From Diphasiastrum complanatum (Eukaryota > Streptophyta > Lycopodiopsida > Lycopodiales > Lycopodiaceae): a stretch of DNA of 64,000 bases. Under the pieces are notes generated by a model that was not told where the DNA came from, did not search any database, and saw nothing but the letters and a program-made list of their open reading frames with translations. Location of the stretch: the NCBI GenBank assembly GCA_029204225.1, contig CM055097.1:71271952-71335951 (forward strand). Reading direction: 5' to 3'. The position numbers were made by a program, and so were the translations under genes. Shown here piece by piece: positions 37,766 to 51,573 of the stretch (position 1 is the first letter of the stretch; every line of letters begins with the position of its first letter).

Positions 37766-38344
37766 GTGATTCTAATCTTCGACTCATTCGACTTGACGCA
37801 CAAGGAAATTAAAGAGCATTCGACCCTCCTCGCTTCGGACTCTATCATTCCTACGCTACGTCGTCTGCTCGATTTCTCCTCTTCCCTTCAGGCCAAAATT
37901 CGTGATAGTGTTGCCATGCTCCATCAAGTTGGTCGGTCTAAGCTTCATTCTCTTGATCGGGCCAAGCTTTTGGCCTCTCTCCTTGTCCGCATTGCTACGT
38001 CTCATGTTTTCGGTTTCGAATCTATCCTTTGTGCTCCTCTTGAGCTCCACTATCAAATGATCCTTCGTAGAATAGACGCGTATGTGGTGGCTGGCCTTAT
38101 GCTCCATTTCAAACTTAAGTGGCTCAAGCAAGACGATTTACCTACCTCCTTTGTCTTTCGCACCCTTCGACGAAGGCATTTAGCTTCTTTTGTTCACTCC
38201 CTCACTGTTGTCGGTCATGTGCTCCATGACTATCCTTCTATGGTTCAGGCCTTTCTGTCCTCCTTCCAGCGTCTTTCCCAACTCTGCCGGCCCGACCATG
38301 ACATATTACTCTGTTTGTACCTCACGTCATTCCTTTACTGTTGA
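37766..38344 (+). CDS. Unidentified 192-residue ORF
   Basis: An uninterrupted frame with balanced composition and Leu/Arg-rich helices (IIPTLRRLLDFSSSLQAKIR, RRRHLASFVHSLTVVGHVL). No motif was recognised and no promoter or intron evidence is seen. It lies just upstream (opposite strand) of a copia gag relic. It may be a fragment of an unknown transposon or a host pseudogene; a chance frame cannot be excluded. Confidence 0.3.
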   Translation: MILIFDSFDLTHKEIKEHSTLLASDSIIPTLRRLLDFSSSLQAKIRDSVAMLHQVGRSKLHSLDRAKLLASLLVRIATSHVFGFESILCAPLELHYQMILRRIDAYVVAGLMLHFKLKWLKQDDLPTSFVFRTLRRRHLASFVHSLTVVGHVLHDYPSMVQAFLSSFQRLSQLCRPDHDILLCLYLTSFLYC

Positions 38345-41300
38345 TGCCTTTGCTGGAAACCTAATTCCACTTCAACCATTCGATCTAGTTCCCACACTAT
38401 ATTAGCTATAAGCTATTTCTTTCAAGTATCTATGAAAGAGTCCCAAACCTGGTTGTTTACACGAGAACCCACCATAGAGAAGAACCTGCAGATTTACACA
38501 AGTTCGAAGACAAGGTTCCTGACACCATTGCAAGGTCTACCGAATAAGCAAAGTCATTTGATAGTTCTACTATCAATTGATAGTTCGTTCCCAGTCTCAC
38601 GACTTGAACACTCCGAACTATCGAACATTGTTCGGAAGACGTCCAAACCTAACAGCAAAACTACTGTCTCGAACTGTCATTACTACTATCGGGTCTTCAC
38701 ACCAATTTTATTTCACAATAATTCCAAGGTTGACATTTCATAGAGTAACTACATTGTGTACATACACACAGTTAGATACACAGTCAAAACTACTAGACAT
38801 AGATGTTTTTAACTTAGTACAGAACATGATCTATTGAATGTCTTTGTGTCATCAGACGATCTATCATTTTGTTTGATCTGGACTATCGAACCAATGACAT
38901 TCTTACTGTTTAGCCTAGCTTTATCGTTCAATTCTAAATTGATCTTCTAAACTTATATCATGATAAGTGGATTTCTTTTATAACCATCTCATGTACATTT
39001 TGTGCATCTTCAAATCATCGTATAATGTGTGAATCGTAATTGTTGTTTCTACAGAAGGGAGAGGGGGGCAAGACTATGGAAATGGCATTTAAAAAGAACA
39101 GGGCTATGGTCGGAAAGCACCGACAAATTGTGGGTTTCGAAAGAAAGGAGCCTTAGCTAGAAACCAAAAAACGAAACGTAGAAACGGTCAAGTCTGGCAG
39201 AGTGAAAGGATGGGCCCGACCGATAGTTGGTAAATCGTGAAAGGAGTGCTGAACATCAAGAAGGGAATGGGAAGACTGAAAGAAGGACCAGGCAGCTGAT
39301 TCAAAGGGAAAAAGAGAGCGAGGGCCATCAGAAAGATCAATGTACATGTCAATAGGATCAGCTGAACTGGAGAGCACATGCCAATCACGCAGTATAATAT
39401 GCTGCCCCCAAATTCTCTATGGACAATTTATGAGTTGTAAACTGCTCATAGAAAGTTTTATGGACTTAAATATTTCTTGCGTGTGTTGTTAAAAGTTGTG
39501 TTATGTGTCATTTGTTTGAAGTGCATTGTATCACCATGGAATAAAAATCACTGACACAATTTTTGGTGAGTTACAAGGTGTAATGTTATAATCACAAAGT
39601 AGTATGCAAGCTTTAACTGACAAACTAAAGATTAGTCAATCAACTGACAAAGTACATGAGCAGGAGATTTAAAAATCAAACATATCAAAGGCTTGTATAT
39701 ACAGGGTGATTGAGGAATTGAACCTCGATCGAGACAGTAATCTTCTCTTCCAAGTCACCCATCAGCTTCAACAGAAGATTCTTTATATCAGCAAGCAAGC
39801 ACTATAATGTCAACGACTAAAAGGCGGCAAAAGTAACCAAACGTCTGTGACAAAAAAAACCTTCTGCCTACTTCGTAAATATTGAAACACAGGAGAGCCA
39901 GCGTATATAAAGAATGAACCAGATTGACAAGAACTTAAAAAATACCTCAATCACTCCCTAGCACATAAATCATTATTATGTATATCCTTGCATGGTTAAA
40001 CTGCAGCTACTTTCTCACGAACTCGAAAGCTAAATTCATTCTACTATACTTTCTACTCTACCTTCCGTATGATTCATAACTGCACTAATCTATGATAGAG
40101 ATGTCAATCAACAAAAGCTCGCGTATTCTCGCCAGCATTTAAAAACATGAGTAAACGATAAGCAGACCTTGTTTGATTAAACTGTGTTTGCAAGTTTAAA
40201 CTTCTCTTTGCAAGGAAAGTTATTCCAAAGTCTAATTCAGGCAACGTGCTAGGATTCCATATTTGCGAATTCTACTTGATAGAACCCTCGAACGAATGTT
40301 CTATTCAGATGTGTCCTCAAGATGGCAAAATGCCAAACCCAATTTTTTAATTAGCAGCATCTCCCAGAATACATGATCAGCCAGCGCAAGCTGCATTACA
40401 AAAAGGCATCCCGTCGTAGTTCAAAAAATCAAATATCCCTTCAGACTAAGTTACAAATATCCCTTCAAAAAATCAACTATCCCTTCAGATTTTGCATTTA
40501 AACCACTAAACAAGGAACTAGTTAACATATTCACTACCAATTAACATGGACATTATTGAACAGCTGGTTACCTTGGAATTTATCAAACAGCACATCATCG
40601 TGGAGTCAATTACGTTCATCCAAAGCACAAGTTAGGTCATCATTTATGGCATCCCTTGGAATTGATATGGTCCTTGGTCAACTTACATGTGTATAAATCA
40701 ACTTGTACTACCACCATCAAGCATACCAAGGAACTGCTACACTCAAGGTTGGCTGTCTTTTTCCTGAATGCAGATTGATGAGGGTGTTTTCCCATGACAG
40801 TCAGTGCAAAATGCTCAATTGAGAGCCGATCACGCTGTCCCCTGGGCCCCACCCTTTCACATTGAATGTCGAGTTGCAGTGGTGTATCATATCACAGGCG
40901 GAAGGTATAAGATGCCACGCCAGTATGCAGGCCTATTGAGATACAAGGGGTTTTCTGCCCAGCATCTTGTCTTCCCTCAGGAAGCTACTAACTAAGGTCA
41001 AATAAAATTACCTCTCTGATTTCTGCATTCCTGTCCCAGCTCAGGTTCTCTCAAGAATAAAATGGGTTATGGCTCTCGCTAGACAGGCTCACGCTGGTGG
41101 TGCTTGCGTTGTCATGAGTGCTTATACTCAGCCCTTGCCCTCCAAGATAGTTTGGGCTGTTCTGTATCGTTGCTCAAATTCACTCTTTTTAGCATTACAA
41201 ATGCTACAGTTAGACGATCCCTTCTTAACAAAGATTAGGAATGCCTTGTTTTTTAACAACTGCCACGAATGCACATGGAACTTGGAATGAACTTCCACGA

Positions 41301-44300
41301 AATGATCAGCAAAATATTCACAAAAGCTTATGCAGTTTTCTTGCTGATTGAAGTCTTATTCTTGCTTAGAATCCCAACAGCAATTCACATTCTTTGAAAG
41401 TCCCAAAATCACATGATCGACATATTGAATGAATTTAAACAACACAATTCATACACTAAGATTATAATAGTAGCTTACTTCTTTCCAATAAGATCCTTTA
41501 TTTGTGAGACTTTGAACTCTAAAGAGACCGATTCCAATCATCTGCCTGAATCTTTTGAGAAAGATCTGTCGGCTGTTATAGACCGTATCTCTAAATCTCT
41601 TTCAAATATCAAGTGAAGCAGATCAAAGCATTACCCTTTATGCAGAATATATAAAATATCAGCCTGCAATACAATACTGAGACACACACACACACACACA
41701 AACACAACACATTTCTAGAGCGTCGTGCTTGAAACGCGGTCATGATATGGACTTCTCAATGGGCAGGGCCAAAAGAGGGGAGAGAATGTGAAGGCCCTGG
41801 CGACTTACCCCCAACATCCATTTGAAAACAGCACAACTGCAACAGAATCTTTTAAGCCATTTAAGTCAGTTGTCATATGCAAATGAGCATATGAATCCTC
41901 CTAATATATATAGTGCCTAACCAAATGCGCTGCACTAATCTTTTCATGAAAAAACAAAAGATACAAAAATCTGTCCCTTCTGTACGGTGAGGCACACAAT
42001 AAACCAACACATCAAATACAATCAAGGAATAAGCAAATTGTCCAGCAACCGATGCAGCTTTTTGAAATGGCGAAAACATCAGTCAGAAATTTAACAGCCA
42101 ACTAGATTTTCAAAAATCCATTTTGTAAAAATAGAACATGTCCACCCAAATGCCATGTATGACATAAAATAGTCAAATGTCAGAACACCACCATCGTCAT
42201 CACTACACTATCATCTCAAGACTCAAGATCATGCAATTCTACATATAAAAGTGTAAAAGCATGACATTTTTAATTCAACAGGACTTCAAGAATTTCCCAT
42301 TTAAAAAATATTATGCCAGAGACTTCAGAACTAATCACCTTCTTCAACAGAAATTGCAAGTTACTCTTGAATTTATAACCCATCTCAACTACTTACACTG
42401 ATACGTGCTAAGATATACACTGGTGAGTTTATTGAAACCCTAAGCACATGCTTCGGCGTATCATCAAGCCCCATTTTGGGTGTTCTTTGTCTTCATTGCA
42501 TAGGATGCAACAATTTGAGGAGCTAAGATGATATCGAGTATGAAATAAACCAACCAAAAGTAGTGGACGACTTAGAAGCACATCCTTCCACTTAGAAGGC
42601 CATAAGACTCCAATGGCTTTTCTTTCTCCCACTATCTTCAACCTTTCAGCAAACCTACCAGTGGAACGTAATATGAAGGAAGATTGCATTACACATTGCA
42701 AAATAAACTTAAAAAAGGTAATCAAATATTACTACAGACAAGCTGGTGGTTCTGCTTACCAACTTCTTCCAAACGTAGCTATAAACAAAATCTGCAGAGA
42801 ATGGACCGAAAATACATACAGAGTACAAAGATCTTCCAAAAATCTACATGAACCATCCGCTCTCAAGCAGCTGATGCTTTGAAGTTTGACCATATTAGAA
42901 GTAGCAAATCATCAGATAGCAGATCCTAAAAGTGCATGCCAAAACATATGTGAATACTGTCACAAACTACTCAGAAAATGGTACCTGAAGAAGACTTTCA
43001 AAGTCATTCCTTATGAAGCACCGTGACTTCATATTACATGGAACCACATTTAACGGCAGCACAGAAGTCTCTCCTATGGGCAATAAAATCCAAGTAGGGC
43101 AGGACAGCGGGAATCAAACCTGGTCACTTTGTCGTATTTGCGCTCATTCTGGGCAATGGTGCAATGGTGCAGAGGGGACTACGTAAGGTGGGCAACCCAT
43201 TGCAATCATCTCGCACTTCTGCAAGTGGAGGGATTGCTTCCGACTAAGCTGCCTCTTTGAGTCCCTCACACCGACGTCTATAAACAAAAAAAGGTTTGAT
43301 TCTTTGTGATGCCACTGGTTGAAAATACCAAGAAGCATTATTTCATCCGTAAGGCTTGCAGGAAACGGTATAACTACCCCAAACTCCAAACAAATTATCG
43401 TGGGGTAGGCTTTACCCGGCCACATGTAGCTTCCACCTGAATTATCAACTTCTGTACCAGAACCTTAAACTTCCCCAAAATGCAAGACGAAAAGAGGTTA
43501 AATTCTCTGCAGAGAATAAATAGATCACTGCAAACAGTCAAAAGAACATTGAAGTAGGTCCCAACTTTACTTATGTTGCAATATGACTGAACGGGAAGCT
43601 TATGGACAACCTTAACTTTCTTTGAGTATAGGCTGGTCAGGCTTAAATGAGACATTGAGCTGCAATGCATTTTTTTGACAAAATCCTCAAAATTCAGATC
43701 AGATTAGATTAAAGATAAAAACAGAAACAAACAAAGGGGTATCGAAAATTGACCAAGCTGTAGTGCCGAAACTTTGGAGGCACATGCAAACTTCCACTTT
43801 TCTGAAATACTTGTCCAAGATTCTGAGAGTTCTATGGAACTTGATTCTTCACAGGCGTTGTCATATTGGAGTTGGCATAGTTGCAGTCTCCCATGTTGCC
43901 CAAAGGTGTTTGATTGAGAGTTCTACGTGTCTTTAACTCTATCCTGAATACTAATAAGGGTCCGTCATGTTACAGCCGTTAATTTCAAAAAGAATTCACT
44001 TGTCTATCCTGCTTGCATATCAAAACGCATGATGAACATCCCTAGCAAGCCCTTCACAAAGAATGCATGAAGGACATCCCTAGCAATATTTGAGCATTCA
44101 CTGCAAATAGCTCTAGATTGAACTGATTAAAATTTCACAATACACAATCATACAACAACAGGCAAACAAGCCTCTACCCATAAAGTACAATCACAAAACT
44201 CAATAACAAGAGTTGGAAATGTAGATTCACAAGTCATTCTTTTATATTCCACAACAAAGATCTGACACCAAGTGCAATGCCTAGTACAATAAACTGAGTG

Positions 44301-46310
44301 CTGTGGAGAAAAACCTGGAACTTAGGTTCAGCAACTGCATATTGGGCACTACAAACAAACTGTAGTGCCTTCTGGGCATGCACACTGATATCAACTTTTT
44401 AGAGTCTTCGGAGTGAATATTAGTGTATCACTGTCGGGGGCTAGCAATAGAAAGGTCTCTTATTACAAGAGTGACATTCTTAGCCATCCCTTCAAACTAC
44501 TGAAATTCAATTCAAAACATGGAGCAACACATGATAGAAGACGAGCTCGAATTGCATCCAAAGGAGATGGCTGAAGGAATAAGAGTGAAGATGCTCCATA
44601 ATAGTCTTCTGAAAAACCATTCGTTGATTTGTCACCAAAGATTCAAAGGGAGGCACAAAAGGTTGTACAAGCGGTGGAAGTAAACCTCGAGCAGTGCGAA
44701 GGGCGTGTTGAAACTCAAAATTGCTAGTCTCACCGAATCAAGAAGAAGAGGCTGGTCCGGTCTAGCCACTTTAAACTATATGAACTATAGCCATCATTGG
44801 ACACTTCACAAGTTCATAATAACGTTAGCGTGAGAGCGCTCTACTCTCATAACGCACTTTAAAAAAATTTGCTGTGTATTTAGAAGCACCCTTAATTGGC
44901 AGAATTTGACAGCTGTAACAACTTCACACATCAGAGGAACCTTACACATCAGAGGAACCTTACACTCTGTAAGGTTAAGGTTCCTCTTGAAAATTTCTTT
45001 TATCAGAGGTAAAAAATGACACATGTTTTTTACCAATAGGAAAAAATAATTACCTGATGTAAAACAATTTCACTTATGGTAACCAAAAAATTATTACCTT
45101 ATGTAACAAACTTTTACCCATAGTAAAAAATAAGATGAGATGCTATGCTTTTGACTTGGAAATTGGTTCAAAATATGTAAGCCTGTTCTAGTCTCTATCA
45201 ACAGAGGTAGAAATCTTGAAAAGAAGGCCTAAGTTTCACAGCAGTTCCAAACGGAAAGTCTATCAAAAGTGAATCTATAACTCAACAGACTATGGAGATA
45301 AACTTGTAGGTCTCAAAGTCCATCATAACATATGCTTGATGGATGAGCTGAAAAACCCTAGAAGCCCAGAAAATCTAAACTCCGTAGTTGACCAAAATTA
45401 TTAGAGCCACAACAACCTGAACTGATATAACGATCAATCAGCTCCAAATGCACTTCTCGGAAAGCATGACAAACATATTGAATGGATTCGTATATGTTTG
45501 CTAGCCCAGGAGGTCAAGACCTTCAGAAATTGGCAATAGAACAAAAGAAAGAGACAGTACGCAGACATAAAGGAGGACAAGAGTAAGTAGTTCTATTGCC
45601 ACGCCATCCCAGCATGAAGCGCACAAGCAATTCAGAATAGCAGATCGCGCCATAGCTAAGCCAGCAGTAAAAATCTTGAAGGAGGCGAAGGGCGCGGTAA
45701 ATCTAGAGGAGGAGAAATTTTTTTAAACTTGCTTTACGTGTTGGGGAAGGCCCCTTTAAGGCCTTGAACATTAACAAGTTCATGCTAACGCGTGAGAGCA
45801 CTCTACTCTCGAACCGCCCTAAATTTACATCAACATTTTGCCTTTACGAAATGAAATGCTTCCATAATAATTAACACAAAAAAAAGCGGAGCGCTCCACA
45901 TTCAGCTGTTCTTAAAACTCTCTCGCAATTTGTTTTCTTGTGCATAGCGGAGCAGATCGCTCGCCCTCCCTTGTAGCACACACCATTCAAAGTTGGTGAT
46001 GAGGCAACAAGGATCTGGGGTGTTTTCTCTGATGATGTGGTGATAGCTGGTTTGGTTACGATTTGGGAGTAGCAGCAGGAGCATGATAAAGAAATGGATC
46101 CGCTTCTTGTGCTACTACTCCGTTTAATTTTGTTACCTAAGCAGAAGCGACCCCCCTTGTTATTTCGCGCATATCTGTAGTTTCTGCTTGTTAGAATGGA
46201 TCTTTTTTCTAAATGCACCAACCACTTACCAGGCACTTATCCCAACCAAGGCCAGTGCACATGTTTTTTGGCCTGCCTGTCCCGTTTGCTAGCCTACCTC
46301 GTAGGTGATT
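38345..46310. other. Long gene-poor region
   Basis: About 8 kb without a recognised gene. At about 39771 (minus strand) a possible first exon MGDLEEKITVSIEVQF ends at a GTATAT donor and is the third copy of an exon also present at 30261 and 48400. Upstream of it a TTTACGAAGTAGGCA segment resembles TTTGTGAAGTAGGCA at 30097. ACACATCAGAGGAACCTT is tandemly doubled near 44930. Around 44815 and 45780 a repeat with GTGAGAGC-CTCTACTCTC occurs twice. No clear exon chain could be assembled. Confidence 0.4.
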
Positions 46311-49110
46311 CTTTCCGCAGGTCTATCACATATATTTGCGGGTATCTAAAGTAATAAGTGATTTTTGAAACTTGGTACATGTGTGTTGAGGGAGAAGACG
46401 ATAAGTTCCTTGCGTCTCCTTTGAGGGTGTCTTCAAAGCGATCAAAATAAAAAATCTCAGAACAATGCTTTCAACACAGTACGAGTAAGTGGCTCCCTAG
46501 TCGTAACTGACTGCTATATTTAAGTGCCTTGGCAAAGATCTAGATTACAAACTCAAGTGGCGGATTGAGATGCTGCTGGAACAGCGGAGACGCCTATTCA
46601 GCTGAATAAATGAAACGAACATATCAAAGAACAGACTTTGATGGAAGAAAAGTGGAGTTAAGAAGCTTGCACCTGCAGACGTGAAGTTGTGAAGCTTACC
46701 CGATATCTCCTATTCAGCTGAAGAAATGAAACGAACATATCAAAGAACAGACTTTGATGGAAGAAAGGTGGAGTTAAAAAGTTTGCACCAGCAGACGTGA
46801 AGGTGTGAAGCTTACTGATATCTCCCCAGATCACATTCACCTGCAAGATAGGAAGTATTAAGTACAGCTTATGAAATGCGTGCAATAACCACTTCATCCA
46901 CTGTCTGGTTTGCGCACCTGATTTAGCCTCCCAGCTACCACTGGTATTGATAACTTCCTAATCAAAACTCTGAGGCAGAGCTTAGTTGGGAACTGCGACT
47001 TGGTGTAGAACGACGCATATGAGCCACTTTCCAGGGAGGTAGACCAGTTGATATCAGGCACTTCTCCCAGGCTTAAAAATTCTGCGCTAGTTCACCTATT
47101 TGGCACAGGCAGCGTGGTACCTCATGTGCCTCAAGGCCATCTCCAAGCTAATCTATAATTTCCCACAAGCCCTTTCCGTTTATATTTATATTTATATTTC
47201 AGTCATGTCCCCATTTTGTTTTCCAGAACATGGACTTCCTAAATTTTGGAAATTGACCTCTATTTGAATTGACATTAGTGAGGTTATAGATCATAGTCAA
47301 GGAAGAATATAAAGTAGACTTCATTTAGTTTCTACCTATTTTTTGAGAACTGAAATCAGTTTTATTTTCTATCCCAAATGTAATTACAATCTTGTGAACA
47401 TATTACATCATTGGTCGGTGCTTTGTATTAGTCAAATATACGTGTTTTTAGCGCTCAAAACTTTCTTTCTCAGGTAGCTCCTGATAACATCAAGTGATAC
47501 TTTATGGAAATCATTGGTATTAAGATTGTGACTTAAAAGTGTGGCTAGTTTACAATCTGGTGTACGGAGTTTGTGTGCGCTTTAAAGGGAATGAACGTTG
47601 AGAAATTGCACGTTTTAACTTTTTGGATGTTCATTCTTCAGAATAGTTGGCTAAACTTTGTCTAGTTCAATACAATTATAAAAGCCCGACCTATTGAGTG
47701 TTCATAATTATAAACTTAATGCAGGACGATGCCTTTATTTATAGAGTGGTGGTGTATCGTCAACAAAGTGATTCTGGCTTTTTCTATTTGTTGTTGTGGA
47801 CATGTAAGGATGAACTCTGGCAATTTATTAGTAGGTTTTAAAGTTTTCATGTAAATTTTCTCTCTCCTGGGCATCCCTTGATGGGTCTGAATGGAATGAA
47901 ATTACTTACTTTAACAGGGGGCACATATTGGAGAGAAATGTCCATATAGTTGTGAAATGGCTCACATGATCAAAATTGGTTTTTCATGGCAAAACAATGA
48001 GAAGCTGAGTTTCTTTTGAAACAGGCAACTAAACTCCTGAAAACATTTGGGAGTGGACCCATGCAAGGGTTTTCATAAGATATATTGTGTGCAAGGGATC
48101 GATAATGTTTTTACCTTAAAATCATGTCAAGTTCATTTCAATCGTAACTAATTCATTTGTGAGGAATTTTTTGCTGAACTAAGACATAAGAACAATATTA
48201 TGGCGTTTCATATGCTAGTTCCCTATAGTATTGGGTTTCACTTTACATTGAGTCTAGTGAACTTTCATTATTTAGAAGGTCATTGTTGAATAAAGACAAA
48301 AACAATGTTATGGCTTCTGCTATGCTACCTCTCTATGTAATGTTTGTCTGCTGATACAAAGAGTGTCAATAGGTCAGCTCTTTGAAATCGATGGGTGACT
48401 TGGAAGAGAAGATTATTGTCTTAGTTGAGGTTCAACTCCTCAATCACCCAATATCAACAATCCCTCTTTGTTTATAATAGTCTTGGTCTTCTCTGCATGT
48501 ACACTTTTTGAATCAAATGAATGACAATATGTTCCTTGTCATTTGTTTGGCAATAAGTAGATGAATGTACTTAATGTCACTTTGATAGCTCATAAATCAT
48601 TTGAAAGTGTGCTATCATTGGTTTGTGACATTGGCTTGCATTCTATTAGAGGTACATCATCACAAATCCATCAAAGATTTGTTTCCATGAAAATTTACAT
48701 AATGTCAAAAAAATTAAAAGCAAGTTTGATACTATTGTCGTGTTTAAGTACATCTTCTAGGAGCTAGTAAAAAATGAATGACTAAATAACGGTGGTTTCT
48801 CCTTTGACGTTGAGCTCTTAAATCGAGGACACTAAGTAGCATTCCCACCCTTAAAACATTCCCAACTTTTAAACAATGGTGGACTTGGCCTTGGGTGGTA
48901 AGAATGGGTGCACTTAGACAAAAAAATGTAATTTTAATTATCCAAACGACTCCTCATTTTCAAAGGATATCCCTCATAAAACCTCATCAAGCTATGCATG
49001 ATATTTGTTTATCTTTTTCACTAGCAAATGCTCAACTCATTAATACATTTTTTGATGTTGTGTCATTGTTTAGTCGAGTAGCATTGAATTTTCCTCTCCT
49101 TAGGTATGTC
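46311..49110. repeat. Duplicated block, copy A' (part inverted)
   Basis: 46311-47240 matches 28381-29330 in reverse orientation, and about 47450-49110 matches 29410-31000 in direct orientation. An inversion of roughly 0.9 kb therefore separates the two copies. On the minus strand STSLESGSYASFYTKSQFPT continues in frame into LCLRVLIRKLSIPVVAGRLN, better preserved than in copy A. A tandem duplication of about 116 bp lies at 46593-46830. Copy A' lacks the LTR element that ends copy A. Confidence 0.65.
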
Positions 49111-50043
49111 AATTTTGTGGGATGATGGTGTTTTTACATGTTGTGAGGCAATTCGTAAACACATTATGAGAATAAGTGAATCTTCCTTTAAGGACACACA
49201 TATTCATAATGATGTATTTAGCCTCATTAGATTTGAGATTAGCATGAAAATCAAGCATAAAGATATTATGCAAACTCTTTGCCATTTTAGCATACATAGT
49301 CTTGCCAATCTCGATATGTCTAATTCTCAAGATCTTGGTAACATGATGATGGATCTTTGTGATCCTTATGAGTCAAGAAGGACTCTTGATTTTCTCATGG
49401 AGTTGTAGCTATTTTCAAGGAGGAGGAGCTTTGGGATCAATCATGTTCTTCAAGGATAAAAGAAATCAATGGAAAAAGAGCTCAAATGGTGGAAAGCTCT
49501 TCTTGGTACTTGGAAATGGTTCTCAGTCAAGGAAGTCTTGTCATGGCTACGGTGATCTTGTTGCAATCTCAAGTTTATTGGTTGGTTTTCTCAACAAATG
49601 CATGCCAAAGGATCCACTTGAAAAGCTATTCTTGGCTACTTAACATTTGGAGAGAACTAGCACACTTATCAAGCTATATGTGTGAAAAATATGCAAAATT
49701 CAGCTTGATCATTTTACGTTTTAATGTACATATGTAAAGCACACATGTGTGGAGCATGTTCCCACGAGTGAGTAGCAGGCCTATTTGCATTAGCCAATTC
49801 ATGCCTTAGATTACTTTTTGTGTACAAGAGCTCTTGCCTATTTCCAAATTGTGTTTCATAGCTCATCAAATCCGAGTAGATTGAGAGTAATTTGGTAGTG
49901 TGCAACCTGCATGTAGGTCGTGGTAGATCTTTGCAAGGTTCAAAAATTTGAATTTTTGACACATGATACACATATATAGCTCGAGGGAGTGCACATGGTT
50001 GAGCACACGGTTGGAGGTTGGATCAACATTGAGCAACATGATG
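49111..50043. other. Unassigned stretch
   Basis: A 100-residue frame at 49106-49408 (MSILWDDGVFTCCEAIRK..) has plausible composition but no recognised motif. The rest is AT-rich. Confidence 0.35.
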
Positions 50044-50736
50044 TGTTGGAAAGAGGGAGGTGAAGTGAGTCGATTCAACAAGTCGAAGAGTGTGAGCGAC
50101 TTATTGAGCGCAGCGAAATTTAGCCTTCTTTCCTAATGCATGACTACGCCTATCAATATTGAACAAAGCATAATGACAAGTCACGTTCAATCTTTTAGTA
50201 ACCAACTTTGAAATCGTTAGCACTAAACCGATTTTGTAGCCAAACAATGAAGTACTAAATATACTAGACAAGACAACAAGAGATTTATCAGTTACAAATT
50301 ATCACAGAGAAGCATACATTCTTGACTACGCCTATCAATATTGAACAAAGAAGCAATCATTCTTGTGAGCATGATTCAGTAAGTAGCATGTACAAATCAG
50401 ATGATGAGAGCACAAAACAATTACGGATAGAAGCAACGTACTCTAAGCTATCTCTATGTAACTAAAAACTCAGTCTCGCTGATAAGCAATAAGCATGAAT
50501 AACAGTACTCTAATGAACTCTGAAAAAAACTTTTTAAGGAGAAAGAGAGTTATAGAAGTCTTTGATGATCATCTATTTATACTAAGCAATTAACGGTATC
50601 CAATAGGACAACTATTAGGTCACTGATCGCAATAGCCAATTGGCCATATGCGTTGGCATCCATCCAGTTAGGACTTCCCAGAAATTTACTTGCAAAACAG
50701 TTAGGGCAAGTCTTTAGCTTCATAACAAGTGGAACA
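50044..50736 (-). repeat. Possible solo LTR
   Basis: The stretch has TGTTGGAAAG and GTGGAACA ends (inverted TGTTGGA/TGTTCCA). On the minus strand it has a strong TATAAATAG box near 50572-50582 and a CCAAT box close by. The 30-bp phrase starting TGACTACGCCTATC occurs twice, about 180 bp apart (50142 and 50324). No matching 5-bp flank was found (TGATG against ATAAG). It could instead be the left border of the neighbouring element. Confidence 0.35.
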
Positions 50737-51362
50737 ATAAGTGTCTTTCATCGATATGGCCGAAGTCTTTTGTCGGGGACATCGATATGTCGGATGATGT
50801 CCGATATGTCAAAGCCACTTGTTGAGTGATTCTCGAGTATTTTTGCAGACTTTGTAGAAACACAAATAAAACTCCAGAACTGGATAAAAAGTGGATGAAG
50901 ATTAAAAAGAACAAAATGTGTTAGGGATATAACAAACATGTAGAAAATTACACGTACAAATAGCTTAACATGTGAATGATGTACATATCTTACATGAAAA
51001 TCGTACCGCCTTGCAAGATTCTCGCTCTCTCTACTACTTCCTCGTTGTTTGTTGAGGCTTCTCTAAGGGCATCACGTAGCCAATGAAGTGTCATGTCCTT
51101 GGGTAGAAGGGCGAGGTCAGGCGGTGTCTTCTATGCCCTCTCTTGAAAGTGGCTCGAGCGGTTTGTTTATGAGCCTTGGCCTCTTTGTATCTCAAAATCC
51201 ACTTTTGCATTTCTTCGCTGTTAAGAATGCAAAAATTATTCACCTTCTCCTTGAAGGACTCACTCATTCTCATGATCGCTCCTTTTCCTTGAGAAACCTC
51301 TCCAAATACACGCTCATCATCCTTATAAATTGGGATGATAGACGAGCAACATCAATGTACTT
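50720..51362 (-). pseudogene. Broken multi-exon gene, unknown
   Basis: A strong acceptor (T-tract then TAG) precedes 51362, from which KYIDVARLSSQFIRMMSVYL and ERFLKEKERS read. The frame then shifts to SESFKEKVNNF..MQKWILRYKEAKAH, and shifts again to LPKDMTLHWLRDALREASTN, which ends at a GTAAGAT donor near 51000. A final exon at 50879 follows a TTTTTATCCAG acceptor and, in the phase set by the donor, ends at 50720. Charged, helical, no recognised domain. It lies on the same strand just downstream of the histone-protease gene and may belong to the same element. Two frame changes suggest decay or sequence error. Confidence 0.45.
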
Positions 51363-51573
51363 CTAAAAAAAAAAAGGAATACAAAGAAGTCTCAAATGAC
51401 TTCAAGATTTCATCAAGCAATTTGTATTTAGTATTTTGAAAAATGTACATTCTTTTTGAAATCGATATAATATATTTGTGGCATTCAGTAATAGCCCACT
51501 TTCTATTTGCCTATCTATTGTTCTATGGATCATCATGTGATGATATATTTCTATGTGTCTGTCGGAACTATAT

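Noticed and set aside
43085-43175. tRNA or tRNA-derived SINE
   Set aside because: GGAATCAAACC (T-arm-like on the minus strand) and TGGTGCAATGG (A-box-like on the plus strand) are on opposite strands, and no cloverleaf can be drawn.
50141-50355. CRISPR-like or satellite array
   Set aside because: Only two copies of a 30-bp phrase, about 180 bp apart; arrays need regular multiple units, and this is a plant nuclear sequence.
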